This document shows, in pieces, positions 45,501 to 55,133 of a DNA stretch of 64,000 nucleotides. How positions within the stretch are numbered: position 1 is the stretch's first letter; each line of letters begins with the position of its first letter. Below the pieces are notes generated by a model. That model was not told where the DNA came from, searched no databases, and saw only the letters and a program-made list of their open reading frames with translations. Both the position numbers and the translations under genes were made by a program. The stretch is from Candidatus Argoarchaeum ethanivorans. GTDB lineage: Archaea; Halobacteriota; Methanosarcinia; Methanosarcinales; EX4572-44. The DNA lies in the NCBI GenBank assembly GCA_004193545.1, contig RPGO01000035.1, positions 28,955 to 92,954 on the forward strand, given 5' to 3'.

Positions 45501-46682
45501 TTATTGGCTTAATACATCTTGAAAATCTTTTATGCACTCTATTTCTCCTTTAGCTACCTTTTCTTTATCCCATTTTAACAAATAAAGTGATTCTGCATCA
45601 ATATACAAAAATGTGTTTGCGATTGCCGCTTCTTTCTCTATACATCTTTTACTCAGCTTTACCCAGCAGCCTGTGTTGATGAATAGTCTTCCATTCTTTT
45701 CAGGCTCTTTCTGGTAATAACCGGCATTGTGCGTGTGCCCAAAAACGATGATGTCAGCATCTATTTTCTCGCCTTTTTTGTCTACATAGCGTTCTTTTAT
45801 TACTTCCTCTGCACACTTGCACTTCTTAACGACGGTTCCAGGCATTCGTCGCCAAATCTCAGTATTCAGAAATGTAACGACCTTTGGAAGAATTGTTAAA
45901 ACAAAAAAAGATGAGATAACTGTCCATAAAATACCTGAACCGCTTCCTATCGGTGTGTCTTTGAACCAATAATAACCTGCTAAACCATAAAGAACGAAAA
46001 GAAGGCAGAATATTAGCGTACTTCCGTTCAGTTTCATTCCAATATTTTTAGTAAATGATACATTTGCCAGATCCTGGAACCAATCTATCGGGTCAATCCG
46101 AATCTGCTTATTCAGCTTCTTACTGAGAAACCTGCTAATCTTATAAAAAACCTGGAATCTATCAAATTGATGACCATGTAAAAAAATATATCTCTTTTTC
46201 TTTTTTCCAATTGCTATACCTTTAACCTTCCCTGTCCCTTCTTTTGTTTTAGGGTAGCTCCGATAAAATATCTTAAAAGCCCCTTTTCCTCGGTTGATGT
46301 GTTCAATTCCTTTTTTCCTCAAAACTTTCTTTAAGTCGAGCAGATCCTCGTCATGGTTTCCAATTATATAGATAATGTCATAATCACCGGTATTCAAAAT
46401 CGAAATAGTGGCTAATACGTCCCTTGTAACATAATTCCTATCATCTTCTTTTGGATCCCAGAGCTCAAGAATATCTCCCAAAAGTATAGCAGTGCCTGGT
46501 TTTTTTATGTTTACTTTATTGCCATTACAATTGAGCGATGTCCCTTTATCACTTAATGTATTCAGCCATTCAAGGAAGTCCCGGAAATCTCTACAATTCG
46601 AACTTTTTCCACCCAAATGCACATCAGAGACGACAATAACTGGCTCCCTGATTTTTTCATTATTTCCTTCGGTGTTTCTCAT
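45501..46682 (-). CDS. Membrane-associated calcineurin-like metallophosphoesterase
   Basis: 393 residues. All five metallophosphoesterase motifs are present: VSDVHLGG, GDILELWDP, IIGNHDEDLL, FLHGHQFDR and VFGHTHNAGYY. Between motifs IV and V two hydrophobic stretches (LIFCLLFVLYGLAGYYWF and WTVISSFFVLTILPKVV) insert, so the enzyme is probably membrane-bound, as in UDP-2,3-diacylglucosamine hydrolase-like relatives. The substrate is unknown. The ATG at 46682 follows GGGGAG. An upstream GTG at 46694 is less likely. Confidence 0.85.
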   Translation of the reverse strand: MRNTEGNNEKIREPVIVVSDVHLGGKSSNCRDFRDFLEWLNTLSDKGTSLNCNGNKVNIKKPGTAILLGDILELWDPKEDDRNYVTRDVLATISILNTGDYDIIYIIGNHDEDLLDLKKVLRKKGIEHINRGKGAFKIFYRSYPKTKEGTGKVKGIAIGKKKKRYIFLHGHQFDRFQVFYKISRFLSKKLNKQIRIDPIDWFQDLANVSFTKNIGMKLNGSTLIFCLLFVLYGLAGYYWFKDTPIGSGSGILWTVISSFFVLTILPKVVTFLNTEIWRRMPGTVVKKCKCAEEVIKERYVDKKGEKIDADIIVFGHTHNAGYYQKEPEKNGRLFINTGCWVKLSKRCIEKEAAIANTFLYIDAESLYLLKWDKEKVAKGEIECIKDFQDVLSQ

Positions 46683-46775
46683 TTTACTCCCCACTTAATA
46701 ATAGAGTATTAATAACCATCCCTTTTATAAATTTTTCGACTTCATGCTGAACACGAAACCATCTAATAAAACTAA

Positions 46776-46846
46776 ATATTTTGTATCAGGTCTGTTTTCA
46801 GTAGATCGGCTGGTGTTACGATACCGATAAGAGCCGTGATAACCTA
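46776..46846 (-). pseudogene. Short CBS-domain remnant
   Basis: A 23-codon frame ends ALIGIVTPADLLKTDLIQNI and stop. It fits the end of a CBS domain (xGIVTxxDLL). No upstream CBS sequence remains in frame, so it is a leftover of a lost gene between the phosphoesterase and RusA-like genes. Confidence 0.35.
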
Positions 46847-46900
46847 GCGATCGTGACTGCTGATTGTAGGTCGTCGAATGAAAATGCACCAGAAGTGACT

Positions 46901-47356
46901 TCACGCTAACTCGATTTTTCCCTCGACTGCAATTTCATAAAAAGGCTCTTCAATATCTTCAAAAGCTTTTGTTGCCGTTATTTTGACAATCTTTTCATCA
47001 TCTTCGATCACAGCAAAAGTCTTTGGATGTATCTTCTTGTGTTCAATTTTTTCAAAAGTTTCATCCAGTTTCAACATAGGATGATTAGGGCATTTCATCA
47101 ACCCATCGCAAATCCCCTTGACGAAATTATCCAGATCACCGGGTTTGTTGTAATCCCGTGGCAGGTGAATTTTTATAGATAATACGATGTCCCGGGAGAG
47201 AGGCTGCGCCCTGTTCAATGCATCACGAGCTTCTTTTCTAAGTTTTATGAGTCGAGGTACTTCGGTCGGATTATTCCACATTGATTTACTTTTTCTTCTT
47301 ATATTCCTTGGCGGTACCAGACCTTCAACTTTAAATTTATATTTTCGACTTGGCAT
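46901..47356 (-). CDS. RusA-like endonuclease (Holliday-junction resolvase fold)
   Basis: 151 residues. KPGDLDNFVKGICDGLMK is the RusA signature containing two of the essential aspartates (DxDN), and LKLDETFEKIEHKKIHP follows where RusA has its third acidic residue. The N-terminus is basic (KYKFKVEGLVPPRNIRRKSK), suited to DNA. RusA proteins resolve four-way junctions and are often phage-derived. No phage gene is next to it here, so it may be a domesticated or solitary relic. A TATA-like run lies about 30-50 bases upstream. Confidence 0.75.
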   Translation of the reverse strand: MPSRKYKFKVEGLVPPRNIRRKSKSMWNNPTEVPRLIKLRKEARDALNRAQPLSRDIVLSIKIHLPRDYNKPGDLDNFVKGICDGLMKCPNHPMLKLDETFEKIEHKKIHPKTFAVIEDDEKIVKITATKAFEDIEEPFYEIAVEGKIELA

Positions 47357-47496
47357 TTTTTATTACCCTCCAATAATAGATAAAATAAACTACCTTTATT
47401 TAAAAACACCTATTTAGGCAGGGATTCTGCCGGATAGTCAGGTAATCGGAGTGTGCCTGTTTTCATGGTTTTTGATATATCTTAGATGGCATAAAT

Positions 47497-48321
47497 TTAT
47501 TGCATTGTGGAGAATCCGGAATTGCCTGATTTCCCAGATACTCTTTTCTCAAGATAGGCCTTTAAATGGTTTTGAATTTTTCGTATATCTTCAGTATCCG
47601 GGAGGGCGGTAATGATTTTCTCAATAATCCGCCTTTCTCGAATATAAAAAAATGTCGGTGCAAAGTTGATATCAAATATCCAGCCCAGTTGCAGGAGTTT
47701 CATGTCATTAAATGTTTTTAAATCATGCGAATTTGAAACCCTGTTGTTAAGAATATCATCAATAAAAGAACGTGAATATCCAGGTGTATCTGGAAGTTCG
47801 AGTTCCAATGCCGGGTTGCGATGCCTGTGTCGTTCCGTATAATAAGTTGTCACAACGTGCCATATATCCAGTTTGTCGGCATCACGTATTAATTTTGAAT
47901 GCAGTCCAGAGAGTTTATCCACACTGTCGGGAACTTTACGTGCATTGTGATATTTTACAGCGTTACAAATGATGGTTTGCTCAGCTTTCGTGAGTCGGCA
48001 TAATATGTTTGTCGCTTTTAAAACTTTCAGTCCAAGAGTTGCGTGGTTTTCCGATACCCGATCATTGAAAGTGCCATATATCGTGAATTGTTCAAAACGA
48101 CCTATGTCGTGAAATAATGCAATTATCTCAGCCAGGCGAAGTGCATCATTGTTCAGATTCAGCGCTTTACCTAACTGTAGAATTTCCTTGCAAACACGTA
48201 ACGTGTGTTCTTCTTTGAGTCTGATGTTCTCCTGTGTTTTTGGATCTTTTGTGTAAAAAGATTTTACATAAGTTCGGAACCATGAATGAAAAAAAGCAGT
48301 GTCTGCATTGTACTCTATCAT
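47497..48321 (-). CDS. HD-domain phosphohydrolase
   Basis: 274 residues with HD-type metal ligands in order: EEHTLRVCKEI, ALFHDIGRFEQF (the HD pair), HATLGLKVL, VKYHNARKVPD and LIRDADKLDIWHVV. This spacing fits HD hydrolases acting on nucleotides or cyclic dinucleotides. No second domain is fused. Substrate and partner are unknown. A possible link to the DacZ c-di-AMP system would need evidence, as the two are 19 kb apart. Confidence 0.8.
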   Translation of the reverse strand: MIEYNADTAFFHSWFRTYVKSFYTKDPKTQENIRLKEEHTLRVCKEILQLGKALNLNNDALRLAEIIALFHDIGRFEQFTIYGTFNDRVSENHATLGLKVLKATNILCRLTKAEQTIICNAVKYHNARKVPDSVDKLSGLHSKLIRDADKLDIWHVVTTYYTERHRHRNPALELELPDTPGYSRSFIDDILNNRVSNSHDLKTFNDMKLLQLGWIFDINFAPTFFYIRERRIIEKIITALPDTEDIRKIQNHLKAYLEKRVSGKSGNSGFSTMQ

Positions 48322-48476
48322 GTTTATACCTCCTGTTGGCTTTCTCTATTCATTCCACACTTGTAATTCTATATTGCTGCCGGTAATAAATCATAAAAAG
48401 TATTGTAACTGTCCACTCGAGTGATACTCGTATATTATCTCTGACTTTCAACCACGAGATCGCACAAGATTAACAC

Positions 48477-48561
48477 CTGCACAACTTCGTTGTGCAGAAA
48501 ATAAACAGTAACTACACACAGCGTGTACAGAAAACAACTCTCGATTGCGCAAGCAATCGAG
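48477..48561. repeat. Three tandem interspersed hairpins
   Basis: CTGCACAAC-ttc-GTTGTGCAG (48477-48497), an imperfect CTACACAC-agc-GTGTACAG (48512-48530) and CTCGATTGC-gcaa-GCAATCGAG (48540-48561) follow one another. A half unit, GCGAAGTAATCAAG, comes just after. The cluster is in the gap between the HD-hydrolase gene and the DUF366 gene, both on the minus strand. Fragments such as cttgatcttgtg around it look like decayed units. Confidence 0.8.
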
Positions 48562-48620
48562 TTGCGAAGTAATCAAGCTGTGCTTGATCTTGTGCTTTGA
48601 GATGAACAAGTACAATCTAT

Positions 48621-49187
48621 CTATGTTATTCCTCTGGTTTTGGTGATATCCATCTCGATATCATTTATCTCCTTTGAAAAGTCTGCTGCTGCATTTCTGG
48701 CAACATCCATCGGGTTAGTTATCCCAAGCTCCTGCAAACCTACAGCATTGACGCCTTCCGGTATTCCAGTTGTGGTAATGTTTATGCCGCAGTGGATTTT
48801 TTCACTGGAGATTCCACAAGTAGCAATTGATACAGTGAGTTTACCCTCATCTACGAAGAGATCGTCTCCACTGCGTATGGTTTTTACATCATATTCTAAC
48901 AACTGCTCTTTGATGCACACTATCAGCAGTCTCTGCATATAGTAAGCAAGGCGCATACTCGGGGGCGAATCGAAGCGTTCCACAATGAAATGAATCAGCA
49001 TATCTCCTGAAATTGCTTTGCCATCGATTGCATCCTCAATATCAAGCATATACTCATAAGTAACGTTCATTGCACCTTGAAACAGCACAATAGAATTACC
49101 ACGAATTTCAAAATGTTTATATGCCCACAGCGGATAAATCTGGGAGCCGTCATAGCAGAGTGGATCTGGAAGAACAACGATTTTCAT
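48621..49187 (-). CDS. DUF366 family protein
   Basis: 188 residues. The conserved blocks IHFIVERFDSPP, YYMQRLLIVCIKE, IRSGDDLFVDEGKLTVSIAT and KIHCGINITTTGIPEGV match DUF366, a family in archaea and some bacteria with no established function to my knowledge. It is divergent from bud32, 113 bases away. No membrane segment or signal peptide is seen. The fold resembles tRNA- or lipoate-ligase-like proteins, though I infer that only loosely. Confidence 0.75.
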   Translation of the reverse strand: MKIVVLPDPLCYDGSQIYPLWAYKHFEIRGNSIVLFQGAMNVTYEYMLDIEDAIDGKAISGDMLIHFIVERFDSPPSMRLAYYMQRLLIVCIKEQLLEYDVKTIRSGDDLFVDEGKLTVSIATCGISSEKIHCGINITTTGIPEGVNAVGLQELGITNPMDVARNAAADFSKEINDIEMDITKTRGIT

Positions 49188-49300
49188 ATACGCTTTACAG
49201 CAGCATTACAGGATATAAACATTTATGTACAACTGCTCGATTAAATGGGCACAAATACCACACAAAGACTTTTATCAGGTATCTGCATGTATTTCCTGTT

Positions 49301-49873
49301 ATGATACTTGCGGCAGGCGCTGAAGCAGTAATTGATCTCGTCGACGATGTTGTGGTAAAGCATCGAATCGAGAAAAAATATCGTTTGAGTGACATTGATC
49401 TGAAACTCAGGCAAGAACGAACACGTTCAGAAGCAAAAATTATGTCTGCTGCACGCCGTCTTGGAGTGAGCACACCAATTATCTATGATCTAAATACTGT
49501 TGATATTGTGATGGAATACATCTACGGTACGCAACTTAAACACGTCATTGATACGACTCTTGTTAGAAAAGCTGGAGAGATTGTTGGAATACTCCATCGA
49601 GGTGGAATCATACATGGAGACCTTACAACCTCTAACATGCTGTACTGCAAGGACCGCATATATTTCATTGATTTTGGACTTTCCTTCTTTGACACATCCA
49701 CTGAAGCTCGTGGTGTCGATGTTCATGTGTTTTTCCAGACACTAAAAAGCAGCCACGAAAAACCAGAAGAACTTAAAACAGCATTTATGAACGGATACAG
49801 AATGACGCTTGCTGAAGCTGATCAGGTATTTCAGCGTGTGAGAGAGATCGAAAAACGTGGACGCTACACATAA
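49301..49873 (+). CDS. bud32: KEOPS complex kinase/ATPase Bud32
   Basis: 190 residues. The small atypical kinase has MILAAGAEAVIDLVDDVVVK, the basic KHRIEKKYRLSDIDLKLRQE segment, RRLGVSTPIIYDL, then GGIIHGDLTTSNML (catalytic loop) and YFIDFGLSF (DFG), ending with the basic tail EIEKRGRYT. Bud32 supports Kae1 in making N6-threonylcarbamoyl adenosine on tRNA. The ATG at 49301 gives the typical N-terminus. A start further upstream would run through the divergent DUF366 gene. In this genome it is separate from Kae1. Confidence 0.93.
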   Translation: MILAAGAEAVIDLVDDVVVKHRIEKKYRLSDIDLKLRQERTRSEAKIMSAARRLGVSTPIIYDLNTVDIVMEYIYGTQLKHVIDTTLVRKAGEIVGILHRGGIIHGDLTTSNMLYCKDRIYFIDFGLSFFDTSTEARGVDVHVFFQTLKSSHEKPEELKTAFMNGYRMTLAEADQVFQRVREIEKRGRYT

Positions 49874-49914
49874 ACTATTTGTAGGATGCAGATATTAAAT
49901 TTAGTTTACAACGC

Positions 49915-50739
49915 ATGAAGAAAATAACGATTTTTCTCATTTTACTTCTATCTGTTTTATACTTTCGCAGTTTTACATGGTTAGTTAATGTGTGGCTGAC
50001 AGACTCTTACTACTCTCATGGATTCTTGATTCCGATCATCTCTATTTTTATTGCATGGAAAAATATTCATCGTTTTGAACCTAAGTCTGTACCATTTAAA
50101 AATGGGCTGGTAATCTTTATACCAGGTCTTATACTTTATACTATCGGGTTTATCAAGCTTTTTCCTTTTTTATTAGCTCTCTCTTTTTTGTTTATAACAA
50201 GCGGACTAATCCTTTATTTTTATGGAAAAAATATGATGCTATGCTTTTTATTTCCAGTATCCTTTCTCATCTTTGCAATTCCCTTGCCATTAATATTACT
50301 ACTAAAAATTGCATACACACTCCAGCATCTCTCAGCCTATTATTCCACATTACTTATTGAAGTGCTTGGAGTTCCGGTAACGAGAATTGGATCGGAGATT
50401 CACCTGCAAAACGCTTCTTTCACCATTGGTTTACCATGCAGTGGTATGAACTCTCTAATTTCTTTACTGGCACTTGCAGTAATTTTTATTTATCTTTTAA
50501 AATGCCAACCGTATAAAAAAATTACCCTTTTGTGCGTAACAGTCCCAATTGCAATTATCGCAAATATTCTAAGGATTACTCTTTTGTTGCTTCTTGCAAA
50601 TCATTATGGTGTAGAGGTAGCAATGAGATTCTTCCATGATTTTTCAAGCCTTTTTCTTTTTACCATTGCATTTATATTTTTAGTGGTTATTAGTACTATT
50701 ACTGGATGTAAAGTCAGGGTCATTGAAGATAGGGGATAA
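49915..50739 (+). CDS. Archaeosortase/exosortase family transpeptidase
   Basis: 274 residues with about seven to eight membrane helices. The family catalytic residues are visible: Cys175 in GLPCSGMNSL, Arg220 in IANILRITLL and His241 in RFFHDFSSL. The N-terminal SYYSHGFLIPIISIFIAWKN is also typical. Archaeosortases cleave PEF/PGF-type C-terminal signals and probably attach proteins to lipid. Three such tails end proteins encoded at 7.0-11.3 kb. An EpsI-like gene follows after two bases, as in many exosortase systems. Confidence 0.9.
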   Translation: MKKITIFLILLLSVLYFRSFTWLVNVWLTDSYYSHGFLIPIISIFIAWKNIHRFEPKSVPFKNGLVIFIPGLILYTIGFIKLFPFLLALSFLFITSGLILYFYGKNMMLCFLFPVSFLIFAIPLPLILLLKIAYTLQHLSAYYSTLLIEVLGVPVTRIGSEIHLQNASFTIGLPCSGMNSLISLLALAVIFIYLLKCQPYKKITLLCVTVPIAIIANILRITLLLLLANHYGVEVAMRFFHDFSSLFLFTIAFIFLVVISTITGCKVRVIEDRG

Positions 50740-50741
50740 AG

Positions 50742-51617
50742 ATGAAGAGTTTCTTTGAGGAATATTCCAGACTTATTGGACTTATCTTACTTGCTCTGGT
50801 GTTTATCCTGCTTTTTTCCACACCATCCACCTTTTTTGCTAGATCTATCACAACGATTGACACAGAACTTTCACACGCCTCTGGAAAGGAGATTATGGTA
50901 AAAATGAAGGTAGATTTAGGGAACAATGAACACATGCGTGCATTTCCAAGGCATATTGACGGCTGGAAAGGATCGGATTATAAGACGGATGGGGTGCAAA
51001 AAAGCCTTGGAGCAGATGTAATGCTTATGCGCGCTTACTCGCATCCAGAGGCATATCAACCAGTATTCTTCCTGATTGTACAATCAGATAACCGCTCAAG
51101 CTTCCATCCTCCTATCATCTGTTACCCGGCTCTTGGATATACCATAGAGGAAGACGATAAAGAAGAGATACCTGTACATGATGTAAGCTGGGCGGCAAAA
51201 CCAATATATTCTACATGGGAAAATAGAAAGGAAGAAAGGGGTTATTTCAATGGAACCATTCCATCAAAGAAGCTTGTTGTTTCAAAGGGGTCAAATGGAA
51301 AGGTTACCGAGCGAAGAGTTGTCCTGTATTTCTATGTGAAAAAAGGCATCTCATCAAAGGATATCACGATGATCCGTGTATCAGCGATTGCACCGACAGA
51401 AGGTTCATACGAGGGGACTCTTGATCTAACAAGGGCATTTATGGGTGAAACAATACCATATATGTTCGAGCCTAAAGAAGGGCAACCTACCATGTTTACT
51501 CTCATCACTTCCAACTCAATTACTGGCAAACTGGCAGTTTTATTGTTTCTTAGTATACCACTCCTGTTCATTTTCTATCCTCAAATAAGAAATTTGAAGA
51601 AGTTTTTGAAGAAATAG
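50742..51617 (+). CDS. EpsI-like (DUF3485) partner of the archaeosortase
   Basis: 291 residues. A signal/anchor helix (LIGLILLALVFILLFSTPST), a DUF3485/EpsI-type domain with LMRAYSHPEAYQPVFFLIVQ, HPPIICYPALGYTIEE (the conserved Cys-Tyr-Pro region) and VVLYFYVKKG, then a C-terminal membrane helix (LAVLLFLSIPLLFIFYPQI). EpsI domains are found fused to or next to exosortases and are thought to help polysaccharide- or sorting-linked export. The gene starts two bases after the archaeosortase stop, so they form an operon. Confidence 0.8.
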   Translation: MKSFFEEYSRLIGLILLALVFILLFSTPSTFFARSITTIDTELSHASGKEIMVKMKVDLGNNEHMRAFPRHIDGWKGSDYKTDGVQKSLGADVMLMRAYSHPEAYQPVFFLIVQSDNRSSFHPPIICYPALGYTIEEDDKEEIPVHDVSWAAKPIYSTWENRKEERGYFNGTIPSKKLVVSKGSNGKVTERRVVLYFYVKKGISSKDITMIRVSAIAPTEGSYEGTLDLTRAFMGETIPYMFEPKEGQPTMFTLITSNSITGKLAVLLFLSIPLLFIFYPQIRNLKKFLKK

Positions 51618-51924
51618 ATTTCATAAGACATCCTGCAATAACTAACCTGCCAGAACGCGAGACTCGATTTGGGTATCCTATCCTGTATCGGCGACTTTGT
51701 TTTTTCAACTATCGAAGAAAGAACTGCAAAAAATCGTTCTTTTTTCTCTTGCATAAACGTCATTTTTAATAAGCCACTTTTGCTCACTCTGCGCATTTTC
51801 AAAAGTGTCAAGCTGGATGAGGCCCTATTGGTATTGTTCTATGATGGGTTCTGGATAGGCTCTTAGTCATTGTGCATAAATAACATAAACATCTAACAGA
51901 GGAACAAAAGAGAAATTAACAATA
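51618..51924. other. Intergenic stretch, no gene recognised
   Basis: Lies between the convergent EpsI-like and trpA genes. No frame with family resemblance or RNA signature was found. A direct half-repeat, gaagaaa with ttttttc, is too weak to call a terminator. Confidence 0.45.
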
Positions 51925-52701
51925 TTATCTGGTTATCCCCTCTTTCAATTTTCGTGTCAGTGTTTCTATCTCTTCTACGGCTTTATTAATATCATCTGTG
52001 TTTCTTGCTATCATATCAACAATAGCTGAGCCAACAATTATCCCATCTGCTCCAGCGTTTATGATTTCTTTTGCCTGTTGTGGGTTTGATATGCCAAACC
52101 CTACTGCTTTTGGAATATCAGTGTGCACCTGCTGGATTAAAGATTTTGTGCGATCTTCGAGGTCCTCTCTTGCACCAGTAACTCCAAGCCTTGCCACGAG
52201 GTAGATAAATCCACTGGAACTTTGTATGATGCGCTCTATTCGTTCTGGCGTTGTTGTTGGTGCTATAAAGTGTATGAGATCGAGGTTGTATTTTTTGCAG
52301 GCTTCACCAAGTTCATCTGCTTCCTCTGGCGGAAGGTCTGGCACGATGATTCCCGCTATGCCATGATTCCTGCAGTCCTTTGCAAAAGTCATAGTGCCGC
52401 GGTGGAATATCAGGTTGTAATAAGTCATCACCGCATAAGGTATTGTCTTAGGCAGTGTTTTTACGAGATCGAAGAACAGATCCGGATTCATGCCTGCCTG
52501 TAGTGATCGCTGTGATGCTGCCTGGATAGTAGGACCGTCTGCTATCGGGTCTGAAAATGGAAGTCCAAGTTCAATAAGATCTGCACCTGCACGTATAAGA
52601 GCATGCACTATCTTGGTTGTGGCATCTGGCGTTGGATCTCCTGCACAGATGTAGGCGATGAGAGCTTTGTCGCGCTTAAAGGCATCAGCAATGTGTTTCA
52701 T
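51925..52701 (-). CDS. trpA: Tryptophan synthase alpha subunit
   Basis: 258 residues of a TIM barrel. [20 protein letters not shown] carries the catalytic Glu and Asp. [16 protein letters not shown] and [13 protein letters not shown] are the other conserved loops. It splits indole-3-glycerol phosphate to indole. The start overlaps the trpB stop by four bases. Archaeal trp genes are variously arranged, and here the order is trpC-trpB-trpA. Confidence 0.96.
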   Translation of the reverse strand: MKHIADAFKRDKALIAYICAGDPTPDATTKIVHALIRAGADLIELGLPFSDPIADGPTIQAASQRSLQAGMNPDLFFDLVKTLPKTIPYAVMTYYNLIFHRGTMTFAKDCRNHGIAGIIVPDLPPEEADELGEACKKYNLDLIHFIAPTTTPERIERIIQSSSGFIYLVARLGVTGAREDLEDRTKSLIQQVHTDIPKAVGFGISNPQQAKEIINAGADGIIVGSAIVDMIARNTDDINKAVEEIETLTRKLKEGITR

Positions 52702-53873
52702 ATTCCTCTGTCCATTACAGTATTCAAGTCTTTATCGCCTCTTCCGGAGACATTTATGATTACAAGGTCTCCAAGGTCATCTGCTTTTTTCAGGTATGCA
52801 ACCGCATGCGATGATTCAAGAGCAGGTATAATGCCCTCCAACTGTGATAATTCATGAAAAGCTTCAAGTGCCTCAAAATCCTGGATATTGTCTGCTATCA
52901 CGCGACCACAATCAACAAGACGTGAGAGTTCCGGGCCAACTCCTGCATAGTCAAGCCCTGGGGCTATGGAACTGGATTCAAGTATCTGTCCATATTTATC
53001 CTGCAGTATCTTTGTTCTGGCACCATGAAGGACACCGTCTTCACCAACGCAGAGCGATGCTGAATGCAGTGCAGCAGTCTTCGTGGTTTTAAGCCCGCTT
53101 CCACCTGCTTCAATTGCATATAGTTCCACATCCTCGTTTAAGAATGGATGGAATATGCCCATTGCATTGCTGCCGCCACCAGTGCATGCGATGATACTGT
53201 CTGGCAGTCTCCCCTCCTTTTCAAGTATCTGTGCTTTTGCTTCGTTTCCTATGATGCTCTGGAAGTCATGCACCATAGCAGGATAAGGATGTGGCCCCAC
53301 GATTGATCCAAGAACATAGAATGTGGTTTCTACATTTGTTGCCCAGTCGCGCATTGCCTCGTTGATGGCGTCTTTTAACGTCTGGCTTCCACTTGTTACG
53401 GTGTGCACCTTAGCTCCCAAAAGCTTCATACGATACACGTTCATCTCCTGTCGTTTGATGTCTTTAGCTCCCATATATATTTCTGATGGTATTCCGATGC
53501 TTGAAGCAGCCATTGCTGCTGCTGTGCCATGCTGTCCTGCACCAGTCTCTGCAATAATTCTTTTTTTGCCCATGTATTTTGCAAGCAGTGTCTGACCAAT
53601 CGTGTTGTTGAGCTTGTGAGCTCCTCCGTGAACAAGGTCTTCTCGTTTCAGGTAAACGGTTATTCCGTATTCTTTGCTCAATCGGCGTGCATGATAGAGT
53701 GGGGTTGGTCTTCCTGCAAAGTTTGACCGATAGTCGTGTAGTTCTGCGATAAACTGGGGATCTTCTTTGTACTTCTTATAGCTCTCTTCAAGTTCATAGA
53801 GTGCTGGCATGAGCACTTCTGGCACAAACTGTCCACCATACTTTCCAAATTTACTTTTTTTATTATTTTCCAT
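52698..53873 (-). CDS. trpB: Tryptophan synthase beta subunit
   Basis: 391 residues. [14 protein letters not shown] contains the PLP lysine, [15 protein letters not shown] the substrate loop, and [15 protein letters not shown] the phosphate clamp, as expected of TrpB1. It condenses indole with serine. Translation overlaps trpA. Upstream, between trpC and trpB, lies a 36-base duplication of the trpC 3' end with a hairpin, so the leader of trpB encodes a stump of TrpC (GDAYTNTYKLVH). Confidence 0.96.
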   Translation of the reverse strand: MENNKKSKFGKYGGQFVPEVLMPALYELEESYKKYKEDPQFIAELHDYRSNFAGRPTPLYHARRLSKEYGITVYLKREDLVHGGAHKLNNTIGQTLLAKYMGKKRIIAETGAGQHGTAAAMAASSIGIPSEIYMGAKDIKRQEMNVYRMKLLGAKVHTVTSGSQTLKDAINEAMRDWATNVETTFYVLGSIVGPHPYPAMVHDFQSIIGNEAKAQILEKEGRLPDSIIACTGGGSNAMGIFHPFLNEDVELYAIEAGGSGLKTTKTAALHSASLCVGEDGVLHGARTKILQDKYGQILESSSIAPGLDYAGVGPELSRLVDCGRVIADNIQDFEALEAFHELSQLEGIIPALESSHAVAYLKKADDLGDLVIINVSGRGDKDLNTVMDRGI

Positions 53874-53887
53874 TGTAAGCTCCTTCT

Positions 53888-53997
53888 ATGCACGAGTTTG
53901 TAAGTATTCGTGTATGCGTCTCCGTACACGCGGTGTGCGGTTTTTCATCCTACTCTCCTGCATGCACGAGTTTGTAAGTATTCGTGTATGCGTCTCC
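53888..53997. repeat. 36-bp duplication of the trpC tail flanking a hairpin
   Basis: The bases 53962-53997, which encode GDAYTNTYKLVH at the end of TrpC, are repeated exactly at 53888-53923 in the trpC-trpB gap. A member of the hairpin family (CCGCACAC-cgc-GTGTACGG, 53922-53940 on the minus strand) sits at the edge of the second copy. This looks like a footprint of hairpin insertion or slipped replication across the stem. Confidence 0.85.
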
Positions 53998-54720
53998 CTC
54001 CATTATAGCACTTCCTACTAAAATGGCGTCAGCACCACTCTCTATCATTTGAAGTGCATCTTCCGGCGTGCGTACACCACTTTCTGCTATTATTATTGCA
54101 TCGGCACGTTCTTTCCGTATCATCGGTGCAATCTGTTTTACAGCCTCAAGGTCAATCTCAAAAGTGTTAAGGTTTCGGTTATTGATGCCAATTATTTGTG
54201 CATCGGTTGATAACACTTCTTCTAATTCTTCCGGTGAATGAACTTCTACGATTGGGATAGCACCAGTCTTTTCTACTTCCGTTATAAATTTGTTTAGCTG
54301 TTTGTGAAGCACTCCTGCAATCAGAAGCACCAGATCTGTCTCTACTTCTATTATCTGGTTCTTGCTCACTATAAAGTCCTTTCGAAGTACTGGCAGATTG
54401 ACCTGCTCTCTTACGGATTTGAGATTTTCAATGCTTCCATGAAAATAGTTCGGCTCTGTAAGCACTGATATTGCACAGGCTCCTGCACGTTCCATTTCTC
54501 CTGCTATTTGTGCTGCATATACAGGAGTTATTTTTTTGAAATTGTGTGTGGGAGAGGCTGGTTTTACTTCTGATATAATCGGAACTAACCCACTCTTTTG
54601 TGCTTTTTCAATCGATTTCTTGAGACTTTTAGCATTAACAGTAAAAGGTTCTGGCTGGAGATGTCTTGCTCTTTTTTGGCTTGAGCAAATAATATCTTCA
54701 AGTATTTTATGCATACTCAC
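53950..54720 (-). CDS. trpC: Indole-3-glycerol-phosphate synthase
   Basis: 256 residues of a TIM barrel: VPIISEVKPASPT (catalytic lysine), VLRKDFIVSKNQI, VEVHSPEELEEVL, IIGINNRNLNTFEID and IIIAESGVRTPEDA, all standard. The C-terminal VGSAIMEGDAYTNTYKLVHA is complete, and the duplicate of its last codons follows. First of three trp genes on this strand. Genes for the earlier steps are not in the window. Confidence 0.95.
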   Translation of the reverse strand: MSMHKILEDIICSSQKRARHLQPEPFTVNAKSLKKSIEKAQKSGLVPIISEVKPASPTHNFKKITPVYAAQIAGEMERAGACAISVLTEPNYFHGSIENLKSVREQVNLPVLRKDFIVSKNQIIEVETDLVLLIAGVLHKQLNKFITEVEKTGAIPIVEVHSPEELEEVLSTDAQIIGINNRNLNTFEIDLEAVKQIAPMIRKERADAIIIAESGVRTPEDALQMIESGADAILVGSAIMEGDAYTNTYKLVHAGE

Positions 54721-55133
54721 TTACACACTCCAGGTGTAGAAATAACGAGTACTTTGTAAATTGCAAGAACGTCCTCACGTCTGATGCCGGGTTTCGCCAT
54801 AAAATCACTATGCTAAGTTAATAACCTTGTAATGAAGTTATAGTATATTGATTTTTCGTACTTGCTAAATAATCCTACTCGTCACATTACAAACAAATGT
54901 CCAAAGGGGATTGAAATTTTCGATGAACAGCTCTCGAATGCCAATATCAAGAGGGGATTTTCATAGTGAACGAACTTATAATATTTGTCCTGATATTATT
55001 AGTGAGTGATCAAGTTATAACATAACAGTTCTTTAACGGTTCGTAGTTACTTCTGATAAAACCTGTTAAATGTTCAGGTTATTCGTACGCTGCTGCTAAC
55101 AATAGATAATTCAACAAGAGGATACAGAAAAAC
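54721..55133. other. Intergenic region with a decayed hairpin
   Basis: TTACACAC-tcca-GGTGTAGaa next to the trpC start resembles a worn unit of the hairpin family. Further on, AAAGGGGATTGAAAT and AAGAGGGGATTTTCA resemble each other weakly, but there is no array. AT-rich TATA candidates for trpC are present (gttaataacctt). No gene is supported. Confidence 0.4.

Noticed and set aside
46901..47356. Prophage around the RusA-like gene
   Set aside because: Neighbouring genes are a metallophosphoesterase and an HD hydrolase, with no capsid, terminase, integrase or attachment repeats.
54895..54965. CRISPR-like GGGGATTGAAA motif
   Set aside because: The phrase resembles the end of many archaeal CRISPR repeats, but the second occurrence (AAGAGGGGATTTTC) differs and there is no regular spacing.
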